Assembly: GCF_001578775.1 (NCBI RefSeq)
Contig: NZ_KQ969062.1
Span: 49,896 to 113,895, forward strand
Length of the DNA: 64,000 nucleotides
Direction: 5' to 3'
Source of the DNA: Streptococcus cristatus
GTDB lineage: Bacteria > Bacillota > Bacilli > Lactobacillales > Streptococcaceae
Below are positions 43,951-52,949 of this stretch, in pieces. A program made the position numbers and the translations under genes. The notes below the pieces were generated by a model, which saw only the letters and a list, made by a program, of their open reading frames with translations, did no database searches and was not told the DNA's origin. The number at the start of each line of letters is the position of its first letter. Within the stretch, counting starts at the first letter, position 1.

Positions 43951-44811
43951 ATGAAATCCAGTAAAAATATGACAATCGCTTTTCTCTTGAACTTTTCTTT
44001 TGCTATTATTGAATTTATCTTTGGCCTTCTCTTTCATTCCAGTGCTGTCTTAGCGGATGCAATTCACGACACAGGAGATGCCTTGGCTATTGGCCTATCG
44101 ACTTTTTTTGAGAAGATTTCCACTAGAAAAGAAGACCGCAACTATACCCTAGGATATAAACGCTACAGCCTGCTGGGGGCCCTCTTGACCTCAGTGATTT
44201 TGCTGATCGGTTCGACCTTAGTTATCGTAGAAAATGTCCCCAAATTATTTGCTCCTGAGAAGGTGAATTATGATGGCATGCTGGTTTTGGGAATTGTCGC
44301 TATTGTCGTCAATACAGCAGCTAGCAGAGTAGTCAGCCATGGCCACAGTCACAATGAATCCATTCTTAGCTTGCATTTTCTTGAGGATATTTTGGGCTGG
44401 CTAGCGGTTATCCTAGTATCCCTTATTTTGCGCTTCACTGATTGGTATTTCCTGGATCCGCTGCTTTCTCTCGTCATCGCAGGCTTTATTCTCAGTCAGG
44501 CCCTGCCAAAATTTTGGGAGAATATCCAAATTTTCCTAGACCATGTGCCCAGCGATGTGGATCTCAGCCAGCTTTATCGGGAAATAGCAGTGCTGGAAAA
44601 CGTGCGAGCCATCACCCAGCTCAATGTCTGGACGACGGATGGTTTGGAAAAATATGCCATGCTTCATATCTGTCTGGAAGATCCAAATTTGCTGGCTGAA
44701 ACGCAGGCTGTCCTGCGCCAAAAGCTCTTGGCTTATGGCATTGCCAAAGTGACCATTCAGACCGATGAAAGCTTGCAGGAGCACCAAGAATATTGTATTG
44801 GTAAAGAGTAG
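43951..44811 (+). CDS. czcD: Cation diffusion facilitator CzcD (zinc exporter)
   Basis: 286 residues from ATG 43951 with AAGGAGG 7 bases upstream; the longer open frame overlaps the regulatory region. Six membrane segments; the metal site residues appear as HSSAVLADAIHDTGDALAIGLS (HxxxD pattern in segment 2) and SILSLHFLEDILGWLAVI (HxxxD in segment 5), with a His-containing loop HGHSHNES between. The C-terminal domain is the usual cytoplasmic dimer domain. CDF proteins exchange Zn2+ for protons. Control by SczA is inferred from the adjacent gene and dyad. Confidence 0.9.
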   Translation: MKSSKNMTIAFLLNFSFAIIEFIFGLLFHSSAVLADAIHDTGDALAIGLSTFFEKISTRKEDRNYTLGYKRYSLLGALLTSVILLIGSTLVIVENVPKLFAPEKVNYDGMLVLGIVAIVVNTAASRVVSHGHSHNESILSLHFLEDILGWLAVILVSLILRFTDWYFLDPLLSLVIAGFILSQALPKFWENIQIFLDHVPSDVDLSQLYREIAVLENVRAITQLNVWTTDGLEKYAMLHICLEDPNLLAETQAVLRQKLLAYGIAKVTIQTDESLQEHQEYCIGKE

Positions 44812-44817
44812 TTTAGA

Positions 44818-44845
44818 GCCCTAGAGAAATTCTGGGGTTTTTGTT
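44818..44845 (+). terminator. Terminator of czcD
   Basis: CCCTAGA/TCTGGGG stem with one G-T pair followed by T5, just after the stop. Confidence 0.65.
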
Positions 44846-44924
44846 TGCGGAAATAAAAAAATTCTCAAATAGCACATAAATGCTTCTCTTTTTTTCTTGT
44901 GTGTGATATATTTATAACATAAAG

Positions 44925-44944
44925 GTGTTAAATATTTCTAACAC
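44925..44944. promoter_or_regulatory. GTGTTA-N8-TAACAC dyad before the membrane/XRE operon
   Basis: A perfect 6-bp inverted repeat between the promoter area and the ribosome site of the gene at 44962. The operon's own XRE regulator (45567) is the likeliest binder. Confidence 0.5.
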
Positions 44945-44961
44945 TACGAAAGGAGTCTATC

Positions 44962-45564
44962 ATGAAAAAAAGTCAAAAAATGGGTGCCCTCATTTTGATG
45001 ATTGCCACCGCTCTCTTTATTGATTTCACTGTTTTCCTTGCTCCTAGCAATCTCAGCTGGTCATCCAAGTGGATAATTGTCGGTTTGGTAAGTATAGGTC
45101 AGCTCGTGAGTATCTGGTCTTGGTTTCACATGAAACCATGGCCTAAGAGGATGAAAGAAGTTCAAGAAAAGCAGGTCTATGATCTAACCATGAAATTTTA
45201 TAATCTACTGACGCTTACGGCAACCTCTATCTATACTGTCGGAATATGGTTATGGACTCCAAGTACCAATCCGCCTTTTATAAAGTACATTGCTTTGGGA
45301 GGCCTCCTCGCTATCCAGTTTCTCTTTCTTTTATTTTTTGCCTTGAAAAAGGTCAAGGAAAGAGCAGACGAGCGCTTTTATGCCAATCTGGCAAAAGCAG
45401 CGACTTTGATGTTTGCCATCTGTATAGCAACTTTGCTGGTGCTTGCAGGGATCAGTGCTAATGTAGGATCTATCACAGTCAATGCTGGAATATTTTTCAT
45501 CATGATTGGTGTCTTGGTGTTGCTCTTTGGATTTGTCTTCTTTTTATTTGAAAAGAGGGGTTAA
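44962..45564 (+). CDS. Unknown integral membrane protein
   Basis: 200 residues with about six membrane segments in pairs (MGALILMIATALFIDFTVFL; WIIVGLVSIGQLVSIWSW; LLTLTATSIYTVGIWLW; YIALGGLLAIQFLFLLFFAL; AATLMFAICIATLLVLAGI; AGIFFIMIGVLVLLFGFVFFLF). No family recognised. GAAAGGAG precedes the ATG. Two bases separate it from an XRE regulator gene, the frequent pairing of a small membrane protein with a YozG-like regulator in Firmicutes. Confidence 0.75.
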   Translation: MKKSQKMGALILMIATALFIDFTVFLAPSNLSWSSKWIIVGLVSIGQLVSIWSWFHMKPWPKRMKEVQEKQVYDLTMKFYNLLTLTATSIYTVGIWLWTPSTNPPFIKYIALGGLLAIQFLFLLFFALKKVKERADERFYANLAKAATLMFAICIATLLVLAGISANVGSITVNAGIFFIMIGVLVLLFGFVFFLFEKRG

Positions 45565-45566
45565 AA

Positions 45567-45794
45567 ATGGCCAAGGAAAGCAATATTATCACCAATCTCA
45601 AATCTGTCCGCGAATCCAGAGGCATGACCCAGCAGGAGTTAGCTGACCGCATTGGAATGCGGCGCGAAACGATCTTGCATTTGGAAAATAATCGCTACAA
45701 TCCCTCGCTAGAGATGGCTTTAAAAATCGCTCAGGTTTTTGATTTGCGGGTGGAAGAACTCTTTCAATTAAAGAACACAGGGGGACAATCATGA
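45567..45794 (+). CDS. XRE family (Cro/C1-type) regulator
   Basis: 75 residues, a single helix-turn-helix: NLKSVRESRGMTQQELADRIGMRRETILHLENNRYNPSLEMALKIAQVFDLRVEELFQL, the short YozG-like form. AGAGGGG lies before the ATG. It overlaps maf by ATGA. It probably controls its own operon through the GTGTTA dyad upstream. Confidence 0.88.
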   Translation: MAKESNIITNLKSVRESRGMTQQELADRIGMRRETILHLENNRYNPSLEMALKIAQVFDLRVEELFQLKNTGGQS

Positions 45795-46438
45795 AGACGG
45801 TTTTTGACTACCAAAGGGAAGGTGAAAAAGGAGAGATTCGCCGCTTTGTCCTGCTGTCTACATCGCCCAGACGCAAGGAATTGCTGAGTTTTTTGAATCC
45901 AGAGATTCAGGCTGTAGAAGTGGACGAGCGAGCTATTGAAGAGCATTGTATGGCAACCATCGATGATCAGGATTTTCTGACCAAGGCAGCCAAGATTTGT
46001 TGTGAGATTTCCAAAGCCAAGTCTGATTTGGACTTGGGAGCTGAGACTCTTTATATTTCGGCTGATACCATCGTCGTAGTGGATGATCAGATTTACAATA
46101 AACCACAGGATTTAGCTGAAGCCAGCCAGATGTTTCGCTCATACTTTGGCAAGAGCCACCATGTAGTGACCTCGGTCTGTCTACGTATGCAGGACTTTCT
46201 AGAAGTTTTTTACACCGTGGCTCAGGTGGACTTTGTGGATTATTACCCAGAATTAGAGCCTGTCATTGAGGCCTATCTGCATAAAAAGCGTCCGCTGGAT
46301 AAGGCAGGTGCTTACGGCTTTCAGGAGCTGGATCCTCGCTTTATTCGCTCAATTACAGGTGATACGCATACCATCATCGGCCTGCCTGTCGCTGAGACCA
46401 GCTATCGGATTTTTAGAGATAGCAAAGGAAAAGAGTAA
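45791..46438 (+). CDS. maf: Maf-like nucleotide pyrophosphatase
   Basis: 215 residues, with Maf motifs LSTSPRRKELL (about residues 20-30), SADTIVVVD (about 92-100) and LDKAGAYGFQELDPRFIRSITGDTHTIIGLP. Maf proteins hydrolyse non-canonical nucleoside triphosphates and are linked to septum formation. A 17-residue N-terminal extension (MKTVFDYQREGEKGEIR) precedes the usual start. It is coupled to the XRE gene by ATGA. Confidence 0.85.
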   Translation: MKTVFDYQREGEKGEIRRFVLLSTSPRRKELLSFLNPEIQAVEVDERAIEEHCMATIDDQDFLTKAAKICCEISKAKSDLDLGAETLYISADTIVVVDDQIYNKPQDLAEASQMFRSYFGKSHHVVTSVCLRMQDFLEVFYTVAQVDFVDYYPELEPVIEAYLHKKRPLDKAGAYGFQELDPRFIRSITGDTHTIIGLPVAETSYRIFRDSKGKE

Positions 46439-46465
46439 GACTTTGATTGCTCTTCTAAAACATCA

Positions 46466-46512
46466 AAAATCTCCCCACAAGTGGCTGTCCACTTTCGTAG
46501 GGAGATTTTTTC
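46466..46512. terminator. Bidirectional terminator between maf and the GH1-like gene
   Basis: AAAATCTCCC...GGGAGATTTTTT with an inner GTGG...CCAC helix, between convergent genes. Confidence 0.82.
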
Positions 46513-46537
46513 TATGTTTTGAACTTGGGACTGGATC

Positions 46538-47710
46538 CTAGATGTTTACATCGCTCCAGCTAAATGGCGTGTAGCCAAGAAGCTCAATCCCGTCAATCTC
46601 AACGGATTTAATAATTTCTTGAACGTTGTCTTGAATGTTTTTAGCTAATTGCGGGTGGTCAGAGACCTCAGAACAAGTCTCAATGACCAAGAGAGGCTTG
46701 TGGTAACGCTCATATAGCTCAGACATGGCAATCCGAAGAAGGACAGGTTGCGCAAGGCAAGTTTCTACATTTTTGCGGACATATTTGTTGGTAAACAAAT
46801 CCTGGATATTTTCCGCTGCATAATGTGAGAAAGCAACAAAGTCTACGATGCCTTCTCTTAAGGCGAAGACATCCTCTTCCGTAATGCCTAGATCCAGCTG
46901 ATTTCGCTCAATGTAGCGAAGGAAGTGATTTGGATAGTGTCCTTTGGTCTGCACATCTGTAAAAATGTAGTTTTTACGTCTGTTCAGCTCATGGCCCAAG
47001 GCATCAGTAGCTGAGTGATTTTCTTGGTGAGAGTCACTATTGATGGTAATCAGACTACCGAATTGGAAGGTTGGATTGATGGTTTGACCGAGCTTAACCA
47101 CGTTTGCGGATGCGATTAGCTGATGGTGAGCAGCCAGCCAAATTTGTTGTTCCTGGTTTTCCGTGCTATCAAAGTGTAGCCCAGCGCCTAAGAATGGCAA
47201 ATAAGACAGAGCGCTCATTTCTTTAAAGGTAATCCAGTAAGTGACTTTTTCTTTAAAGTGGGTCAAAACGGCTTCGCAATATTTTTCGTACAGGGCAATC
47301 ATTTGACGACTTTTCCATGCGCCGTATTTTTCATACAAATGAAGCGGAAAATCAAAATGAGATAGGCTTACAATTGGTTCGATGTCATTCTCTAGCAGTG
47401 CATCGATAATTGACTCATAGAAAGCAAGGACCTTAGCATCGGGTCTCCGCTCTTCTCCAGTTGGGAAGAGGCGAGTCCATGAAAAGGACAGCTGGTAGGT
47501 ATTGAAGCCCATTGTTTTAATTTTTTCAATGTCTGCTAGATAATCCTGTTTACTGGAGCCTTGTTTTAACAGATCGTAGGCTCCTAGGGGGATTGTTCGA
47601 TAGTCAACTGTTCCGTCCATGACAGAGAGACGATAGTCTTCACCATACTGGGGTAGAATGTCGGTGATTCCTAGACTTTTACCATTACTTGATAGAATAT
47701 TTCTAATCAT
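46538..47710 (-). CDS. Degenerate glycoside hydrolase family 1 protein
   Basis: 390 residues, about 80 shorter than normal family-1 6-phospho-beta-glucosidases. Recognisable parts: YLADIEKIKTMGFNTYQLSFSWTRLFPTGEE near the start, and SHFDFPLHLYEKYGAWKS. The acid/base motif TxNE reads ITFKEMS (Glu kept, Asn lost); the nucleophile motif ITENG reads VIETCS (Glu kept, Asn-Gly lost). The end, YTPFSWSDVNI, stops where active enzymes continue with a further strand and helix. N-terminal substrate loop residues also differ. Both catalytic Glu remain, so altered activity or a binding role is possible. It follows the serine-rich repeat gene by 40 bases on the same strand. Confidence 0.8.
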   Translation of the reverse strand: MIRNILSSNGKSLGITDILPQYGEDYRLSVMDGTVDYRTIPLGAYDLLKQGSSKQDYLADIEKIKTMGFNTYQLSFSWTRLFPTGEERRPDAKVLAFYESIIDALLENDIEPIVSLSHFDFPLHLYEKYGAWKSRQMIALYEKYCEAVLTHFKEKVTYWITFKEMSALSYLPFLGAGLHFDSTENQEQQIWLAAHHQLIASANVVKLGQTINPTFQFGSLITINSDSHQENHSATDALGHELNRRKNYIFTDVQTKGHYPNHFLRYIERNQLDLGITEEDVFALREGIVDFVAFSHYAAENIQDLFTNKYVRKNVETCLAQPVLLRIAMSELYERYHKPLLVIETCSEVSDHPQLAKNIQDNVQEIIKSVEIDGIELLGYTPFSWSDVNI

Positions 47711-47750
47711 ATTAGTTCCTTTCAGTATTCATTCGCTGTTTGTTCTGAGC

Positions 47751-50615
47751 TTATTTTTTATGTCTCTTAGTAATCATGGCCAAGGTTGATAGATTCTGTG
47801 TGACAGTAGTGAACTCAGAAGCCATGCTTTGCGATTGATATACGGCAGCAGACAGACTGATCGAATGGGCTCTCTCTGCACTGATTGATTGTTCAATAAT
47901 CATTCTTTGTGATTGCGATTCAGCGATAGATAGACTGATTGAACGCTCTCTTTCCACGCTCATTGATTGCTCAATAGCGATACTTTGTGATTGCGATTCA
48001 GCAATAGACAGGCTGCGTGACTGTTCTTGCTCTAGGCTGATAGACTGCTCAATGATCTTACTTTGGGCTTCAGATTGGGCAAGGTAAATGCTGAATGAAT
48101 GATCCTGTTCGACGCTGATTGATTGTTCAACAGCTCTGCTGAGGACTTTAGATTCTGCAGTAGATAAACTAAATGATTGTTCTTGCTCCAAGCTGGTAGA
48201 CTGCTCAATAGTATCTCTTTTGGCTCTAGATTCCGCAGCTGCCAAACTGTATGAATATTCCTGTTCCAGATTGCGAGATTGTTCTACCGCCGCATGTTGT
48301 GATTGTGATTCCGCGATAGACAGGCTGCGTGACTGTTCTTGTTCCAAGCTGATAGACTGCTCGATGGCTACGCTTTTCGCTTGAGATTCTGCCATAGACA
48401 GGTTAGTAGATACTTCATTTTCTAGGCTGATCGACTGTTCAATAGCGATGCTTTGGATTTCATTTTCAGTAACAGATAGGCTTAGTGATGCCTCGTTCTC
48501 CGCGCTAATAGATAGTTCAATTGCCCGACTTAAGGCTTCGGATTCCGCTACAGATAGGCTGATAGACGCTTCATTTTCCGCGCTAATTGATAATTCGATC
48601 GCTTGACTTAGTGCTTCAGACTCTACGATAGATAAGCTCGTAGACACTTCGTTTTCCGTGATAATAGACTGTTCAATAGCTTTATCTAAGACTTGGGATT
48701 CCTCTACAGACAAGCTTGTAGATACTTCGTTCTCTGCACTGATTGATTCTTGGATAGCAATGTTTTGAGAAACGGACTCTGCTACAGATAAGCTTGTAGA
48801 TGCTTCGATTTCCGCACTGATCGATTCTTGGACTGCAATGCTTTGAGACACAGATTCGGCAACGGATAGGCTGGTAGATGTTTCGATTTCTGCGCTAATG
48901 GATTCCTGAATCGTGATACTTTGAGAAATAGACTCAGCTACGGACAAGCTGGTAGAAGCTTCCAATTCTGCGCTGATCGATTCTTGGATAGCAATGCTTT
49001 GCGACACAGATTCAGCTACGGATAGGCTCAGTGACGCTTCGAATTCCGCGCTGATCGATTCTTGAATCGCAATGCTTTGAGAAACGGACTCTGCTACAGA
49101 TAAGCTTGTAGATGCTTCGATTTCCGCGCTGATTGATTCTTGGATAGCAATGCTTTGAGAAACAGATTCAGCGATAGATAGGCTTGTAGATGCTTCGAAT
49201 TCCGCACTGATTGATTCTTGGATGGCAACGCTTTTCGAAACAGACTCAGCAATAGACAAGCTGTTAGACGCTTCGATTTCTGCGTTGATTGATTCTTGGA
49301 TAGCAATGCTTTGAGACACCGATTCCGCCACGGACAAGCTGTTAGACGCTTCGACTTCTGCACTGATTGATTCTTGGATAGCGATGCTTTGAGATACAGA
49401 TTCTGCGATAGACAAGCTAGTAGACGCTTCAATTTCAGCGCTGATCGATTCTTGAATGGCAATGCTTTGAGAAACGGACTCTGCTACAGATAAGCTTGTA
49501 GATGCTTCCAATTCTGCACTAATAGATTCTTGGATAGCAATGCTTTGTGACACCGATTCAGCAATCGACAAGCTGTTAGATGCTTCGATTTCTGCACTGA
49601 TTGATTCTTGAATCGCGATGCTTTGAGAAACAGATTCGGCTACCGACAGGCTAAGAGATGCTTCGATTTCTGCACTAATAGATTCTTGGATGGCAACGCT
49701 CTGAGAAATAGACTCAGCTACGGATAGGCTCAGTGATGCTTCGATTTCTGCACTGATTGATTCTTGGATAGCGATGCTTTGAGAAACAGATTCGGCTACA
49801 GATAGACTAGTAGACGCTTCGATTTCCGCGCTGATTGATTCTTGGATAGCAATGCTTTGAGAAACAGATTCGGCTACAGATAGACTAGTAGACGCTTCGA
49901 ATTCCGCACTGATTGATTCTTGGATGGCGATACTTTGAGAAACAGACTCAGCCACAGATAAGCTAAGCGATGCTTCGTTGTCCGCACTGAGAGACTCTTC
50001 AGCGGCCATGCTTTGAGATACAGATTCGAAAATTGATAAGCTCAGCGACGCTCTATTTTCTTCAAGGATTGATTGCTCGAAGGCATGACTTTGCGCAATT
50101 GACAAGCTAGCAGAAGTATCCGTTTCCTTGCTGTCAGATTGCCCAACTTCCAAACTTTGTGTCTGTGATTCGGTTACTTCTAAACTACGAGACGCCTTTT
50201 TACTTTCTATACTTAATGATAGAGATATTGAATCAGCAGTGCTCTTCAAGCCCCTCTTTTTCATAGAATCTGAAGAAATGCTTGTCTCAGCAGATTCTGT
50301 CGTGCTAGCTGCCTGGCTTTTCGCTGCCATTTTTTCCTGCTCCAGACTAGCTTCACTTTCTACAGCTGGAGATTCGTCTACTTCTTCTCCACCGATATTC
50401 ATAACATCCAAGCGGTCGTAGTATTGGATCGATTCCAAAGCTTTCTCAATGAGGAAATTTTCTCTATCTTCTGGGTTCACATTGACTTGTGGGTTACTTC
50501 CTTCATTGTTATGAACCGCAGAATTGGATGATTCCTCCTCTTCTCCTTTTATAAGACGCTTAAAGCCACCTAAAAAATTACGAAACATACCTTTGTTCTC
50601 TTCATTATTTGGCAT
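47751..50615 (-). CDS. Serine-rich 26-residue-repeat protein without evident export signal
   Basis: 954 residues from the second ATG (AGGGAG nine bases upstream). An N-terminal part of about 170 residues starts with an amphipathic stretch (MFRNFLGGFKRLIKGE) and is acidic; it has no Sec signal, no KxYKxGKxW leader and no membrane segment. The rest is a tandem array of a 26-residue unit with core AESVSQSIAIQESISAE; 16 central units are nearly identical (78-base period) and flanking units diverged (IEQSISLEQEQSRSLSI). Hydrophobic residues recur every fourth position, so long helices or coiled coils are likely. The end TLAMITKRHKK is basic but not an LPXTG anchor. It resembles serine-rich repeat adhesins in composition only. 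Confidence 0.75.
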   Translation of the reverse strand: MPNNEENKGMFRNFLGGFKRLIKGEEEESSNSAVHNNEGSNPQVNVNPEDRENFLIEKALESIQYYDRLDVMNIGGEEVDESPAVESEASLEQEKMAAKSQAASTTESAETSISSDSMKKRGLKSTADSISLSLSIESKKASRSLEVTESQTQSLEVGQSDSKETDTSASLSIAQSHAFEQSILEENRASLSLSIFESVSQSMAAEESLSADNEASLSLSVAESVSQSIAIQESISAEFEASTSLSVAESVSQSIAIQESISAEIEASTSLSVAESVSQSIAIQESISAEIEASLSLSVAESISQSVAIQESISAEIEASLSLSVAESVSQSIAIQESISAEIEASNSLSIAESVSQSIAIQESISAELEASTSLSVAESVSQSIAIQESISAEIEASTSLSIAESVSQSIAIQESISAEVEASNSLSVAESVSQSIAIQESINAEIEASNSLSIAESVSKSVAIQESISAEFEASTSLSIAESVSQSIAIQESISAEIEASTSLSVAESVSQSIAIQESISAEFEASLSLSVAESVSQSIAIQESISAELEASTSLSVAESISQSITIQESISAEIETSTSLSVAESVSQSIAVQESISAEIEASTSLSVAESVSQNIAIQESISAENEVSTSLSVEESQVLDKAIEQSIITENEVSTSLSIVESEALSQAIELSISAENEASISLSVAESEALSRAIELSISAENEASLSLSVTENEIQSIAIEQSISLENEVSTNLSMAESQAKSVAIEQSISLEQEQSRSLSIAESQSQHAAVEQSRNLEQEYSYSLAAAESRAKRDTIEQSTSLEQEQSFSLSTAESKVLSRAVEQSISVEQDHSFSIYLAQSEAQSKIIEQSISLEQEQSRSLSIAESQSQSIAIEQSMSVERERSISLSIAESQSQRMIIEQSISAERAHSISLSAAVYQSQSMASEFTTVTQNLSTLAMITKRHKK
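48697..49960. repeat. 78-base tandem repeats in the serine-rich gene
   Basis: About sixteen consecutive 78-base units with mostly synonymous differences, encoding the 26-residue motif; weaker units continue to about 47900 and 50020. Confidence 0.85.
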
Positions 50616-50868
50616 GGACATACTCTCCCTAATTCTAATAATAATACTATTATAAAGGCTAGCAGTCCATCTGTCAAAATTTATTGCATTAAAATGAAAA
50701 TTTCCAAAAGAAAGGGTTTTCTTGCTTCTTTCTGAGAATTTTTCTCTGAATTTTACCCATTTTCACACACTTTTTTGAAGGATTTGAAGTCGATAGAAAT
50801 AATATTTTAGAAATGCTATAATATGAGCAGTTATTCTCAGAATCGTTAGAATTGATAGAGGTATAAGG

Positions 50869-51387
50869 TTGGAAAATTGTATTTATATTATTTCAGGTCC
50901 CCCAGGCGTTGGAAAGAGCACCGTCAGCAAAGAGTTGGCCTACTCTTTTGACAAAAGTGCAGTTATAGAGGGCGACATGATTTACTTAATGATTAAAGGA
51001 GGTCTCGTAGCTCCTTGGGAAGATGATGGATTTTACATGGATTTATTCTGGGATAATATCATCAGTCTGACCAATAATTTCTTGGCTCGAGGCATTACAG
51101 TCATCATAGAATATGTCATATTTGAGGAACAACTGAAGAAAATCGCAGAGTTCTTAAAGGCAAAACAGATAAACTTAAAATACTGCGTTTTGCTAGCAGA
51201 AGAAGAAACCCTTAGAGACCGTGATTCTTCTAGAGAAGAAATTGAAAGAACAGGCGATTTATCTATCCAGTCAAGAAATGAGTTCTTAACTAAAAATATT
51301 GAGAAAAATCATTTGTTTTATACAGATGATTTGGATGTCAAAGAAACAGCACATATCATAAAAACTTCGGATAGATTTTTGGTTTAG
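50869..51387 (+). CDS. P-loop nucleoside/small-molecule kinase-like protein
   Basis: 172 residues from a TTG start (MENCIYIISGPPGVGKSTVSKELA), with GAGG 12 bases upstream. Walker A GPPGVGKST at residues 10-18; an acidic pair in EGDMIY follows, then VIIEYVIF and a lid-like RDRDSSREEIERTG. This is the AAA_33/zeta-toxin-like or shikimate-kinase-like small kinase layout. Substrate unknown. It starts the AT-rich accessory patch before rpmG. Confidence 0.72.
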   Translation: MENCIYIISGPPGVGKSTVSKELAYSFDKSAVIEGDMIYLMIKGGLVAPWEDDGFYMDLFWDNIISLTNNFLARGITVIIEYVIFEEQLKKIAEFLKAKQINLKYCVLLAEEETLRDRDSSREEIERTGDLSIQSRNEFLTKNIEKNHLFYTDDLDVKETAHIIKTSDRFLV

Positions 51388-51728
51388 AGGGATATAAAAT
51401 TTAGTCATGATTGTCTCCATTCAGTACGCAATGGATATTTAACGTACAAAATGCTATATCCTATAAACAAAAAAGAAGGAGAATAGATATGGCATTTTAA
51501 CTTAAATCAAATAGAAAAGAAACTGAAAATCCAAAATAAAGATGTGATATTTTCAAGTTCTATAATTCAAGCCTGTGAGTCTGCTTTAATAGATATAGAA
51601 GATTAGTATACGATACGAAAAAATATTAGAATATGGGGTATGGATAAAAATTTAGAGCATAAAAAAATGAAGCAAAAATCACTTAATGTTGCTTATATTA
51701 TGTTGCAACATAGAGAGGAGGTCGTATA
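51388..51728 (+). other. Intergenic remnant before the protein kinase gene
   Basis: About 340 bases. One frame reads HFNLNQIEKKLKIQNKDVIFSSSIIQACESALIDIED, meets a TAG at 51604 and goes on to MDKNLEHKKMKQKSLNVAYIMLQHREEVV, ending at the TAA that overlaps the kinase start. It looks like the remains of a small gene interrupted by a nonsense codon; the last part (51640-51729) could still be made as a 29-residue peptide coupled to the kinase gene. Confidence 0.4.
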
Positions 51729-52946
51729 ATGAGCATAATTGATGAGTATTTAACAGCGGAATTTTCTAATAAATTAAAATCAATAGAACTTGATTTTCTT
51801 GAGGCATTTCCAAAGGGATTTCAGTCCGATAATCAGTATCTATATCAAGAAGATTTTGGAGAAAGGTTTTCCTTGTTACTTTCAAGTATTCATTATCATA
51901 TTAATTTGCTTTTGCGAGAAATGAACTCTAGAATTAAGCAGAAAAACTTTTACTATCTCGCAGAATCTAGTAGAAAATTGATTACTTGTATTGATATTGT
52001 GGACAGATTATTAAAGGTTTTAGAATTAGAAAATATTGGTTTTACGGTTGATAGAGAGTATAGTGAATTATTTAAAAAATGTAATCAATTCCTTATGAAA
52101 TATAATGGAAGCTCTATTCCAACAGATATGGAGCAAGTTGAAATTAAATATGAATTGCCTATATTTTTTATTGGAGATACTATTAGTAAAAAAAATGGAT
52201 TCGTAGAATCTAGTTTTAAATTAACCCCCATTGGTGAAGGTTCGTATGCTCAAGTTTTTAAATACTATGATGATTTTTATGATAAACAGTTTGCCTTAAA
52301 AAGGGCTAAGGCAAATTTAAATGCTAAGGAACTGGAGAGATTTTATCAAGAATATGAAGTGATGAAATCAATAAATTCTCCTTATGTATTAGAAGTTTAT
52401 CGTTTAGATAAAAATAAAAATGAATATTATATGGAGTTAGCAGATTTTTCGTTATATGATTATATTTTAAAGAATAATCAAAAGCTAGATTTCATGATAC
52501 GTAGAAAGCTCTGTTTACAAATCATTCGGAGTTTTGAAATTTTTGATACAATGGAAATTTTACATAGAGACATCAGTCCTAAGAATATTTTAATCAAACA
52601 GTATCAAGAACAAATTGTGATAAAAATTGCTGATTTCGGATTAGTAAAAACGATTGATAGCCATCTGACATCACTAGATACAGAAGTAAGAGGTTATTTT
52701 AATGATATATCTGGTTTAAGTATGGATGGGTTTATGAATTATAATAAGCAATACGAATATTATGCTCTTACAAAGTTAGTTTACTTTGTATTAACAGGAA
52801 GATATAAAAATATGAGCAAATTTGATTTCCCAAAGCTAAAAGAGTTCATGGAAAAAGGATTGAATTCCAATCATAATCTTAGATATAAGACAATAGGTGA
52901 GCTAAAGAGGGCTTTTTTAGATATACAGGATAAATGGAAATTTTAA
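51729..52946 (+). CDS. Soluble Hanks-type serine/threonine protein kinase
   Basis: 405 residues. The first 140 residues are a helical domain of unknown type. The kinase domain has all key motifs: GEGSYAQV (Gly169-Gly171), catalytic Lys191 in FALKRAK, HRDISPKNIL (His279-Arg-Asp281), DFG 302-304 and a late YYALTKLVYFVLTGRYKNM. No membrane segment or PASTA domain, unlike the housekeeping StkP. AGAGGAGG precedes the ATG. Base composition is very AT-rich. Small soluble kinases of this sort occur in accessory regions, some in phage-defence systems (for example Stk2 of staphylococci). Its partner here may have been the broken gene downstream. Confidence 0.85.
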   Translation: MSIIDEYLTAEFSNKLKSIELDFLEAFPKGFQSDNQYLYQEDFGERFSLLLSSIHYHINLLLREMNSRIKQKNFYYLAESSRKLITCIDIVDRLLKVLELENIGFTVDREYSELFKKCNQFLMKYNGSSIPTDMEQVEIKYELPIFFIGDTISKKNGFVESSFKLTPIGEGSYAQVFKYYDDFYDKQFALKRAKANLNAKELERFYQEYEVMKSINSPYVLEVYRLDKNKNEYYMELADFSLYDYILKNNQKLDFMIRRKLCLQIIRSFEIFDTMEILHRDISPKNILIKQYQEQIVIKIADFGLVKTIDSHLTSLDTEVRGYFNDISGLSMDGFMNYNKQYEYYALTKLVYFVLTGRYKNMSKFDFPKLKEFMEKGLNSNHNLRYKTIGELKRAFLDIQDKWKF

Positions 52947-52949
52947 AGT

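Noticed and set aside
49094..49462. 122-codon frame in the serine-rich gene on the same strand but in another phase
   Set aside because: It repeats with the 78-base period and has no ribosome site; it is a by-product of the repeats.
48697..49960. CRISPR array suggested by the regular repeats
   Set aside because: The 78-base units are contiguous coding repeats without spacers of unique sequence; no cas genes are present.
47751..50615. Serine-rich repeat glycoprotein adhesin (GspB/SrpA type)
   Set aside because: No long SecA2-type signal peptide, no LPXTG anchor and no glycosyltransferase genes nearby; only the Ser content and repetition agree.
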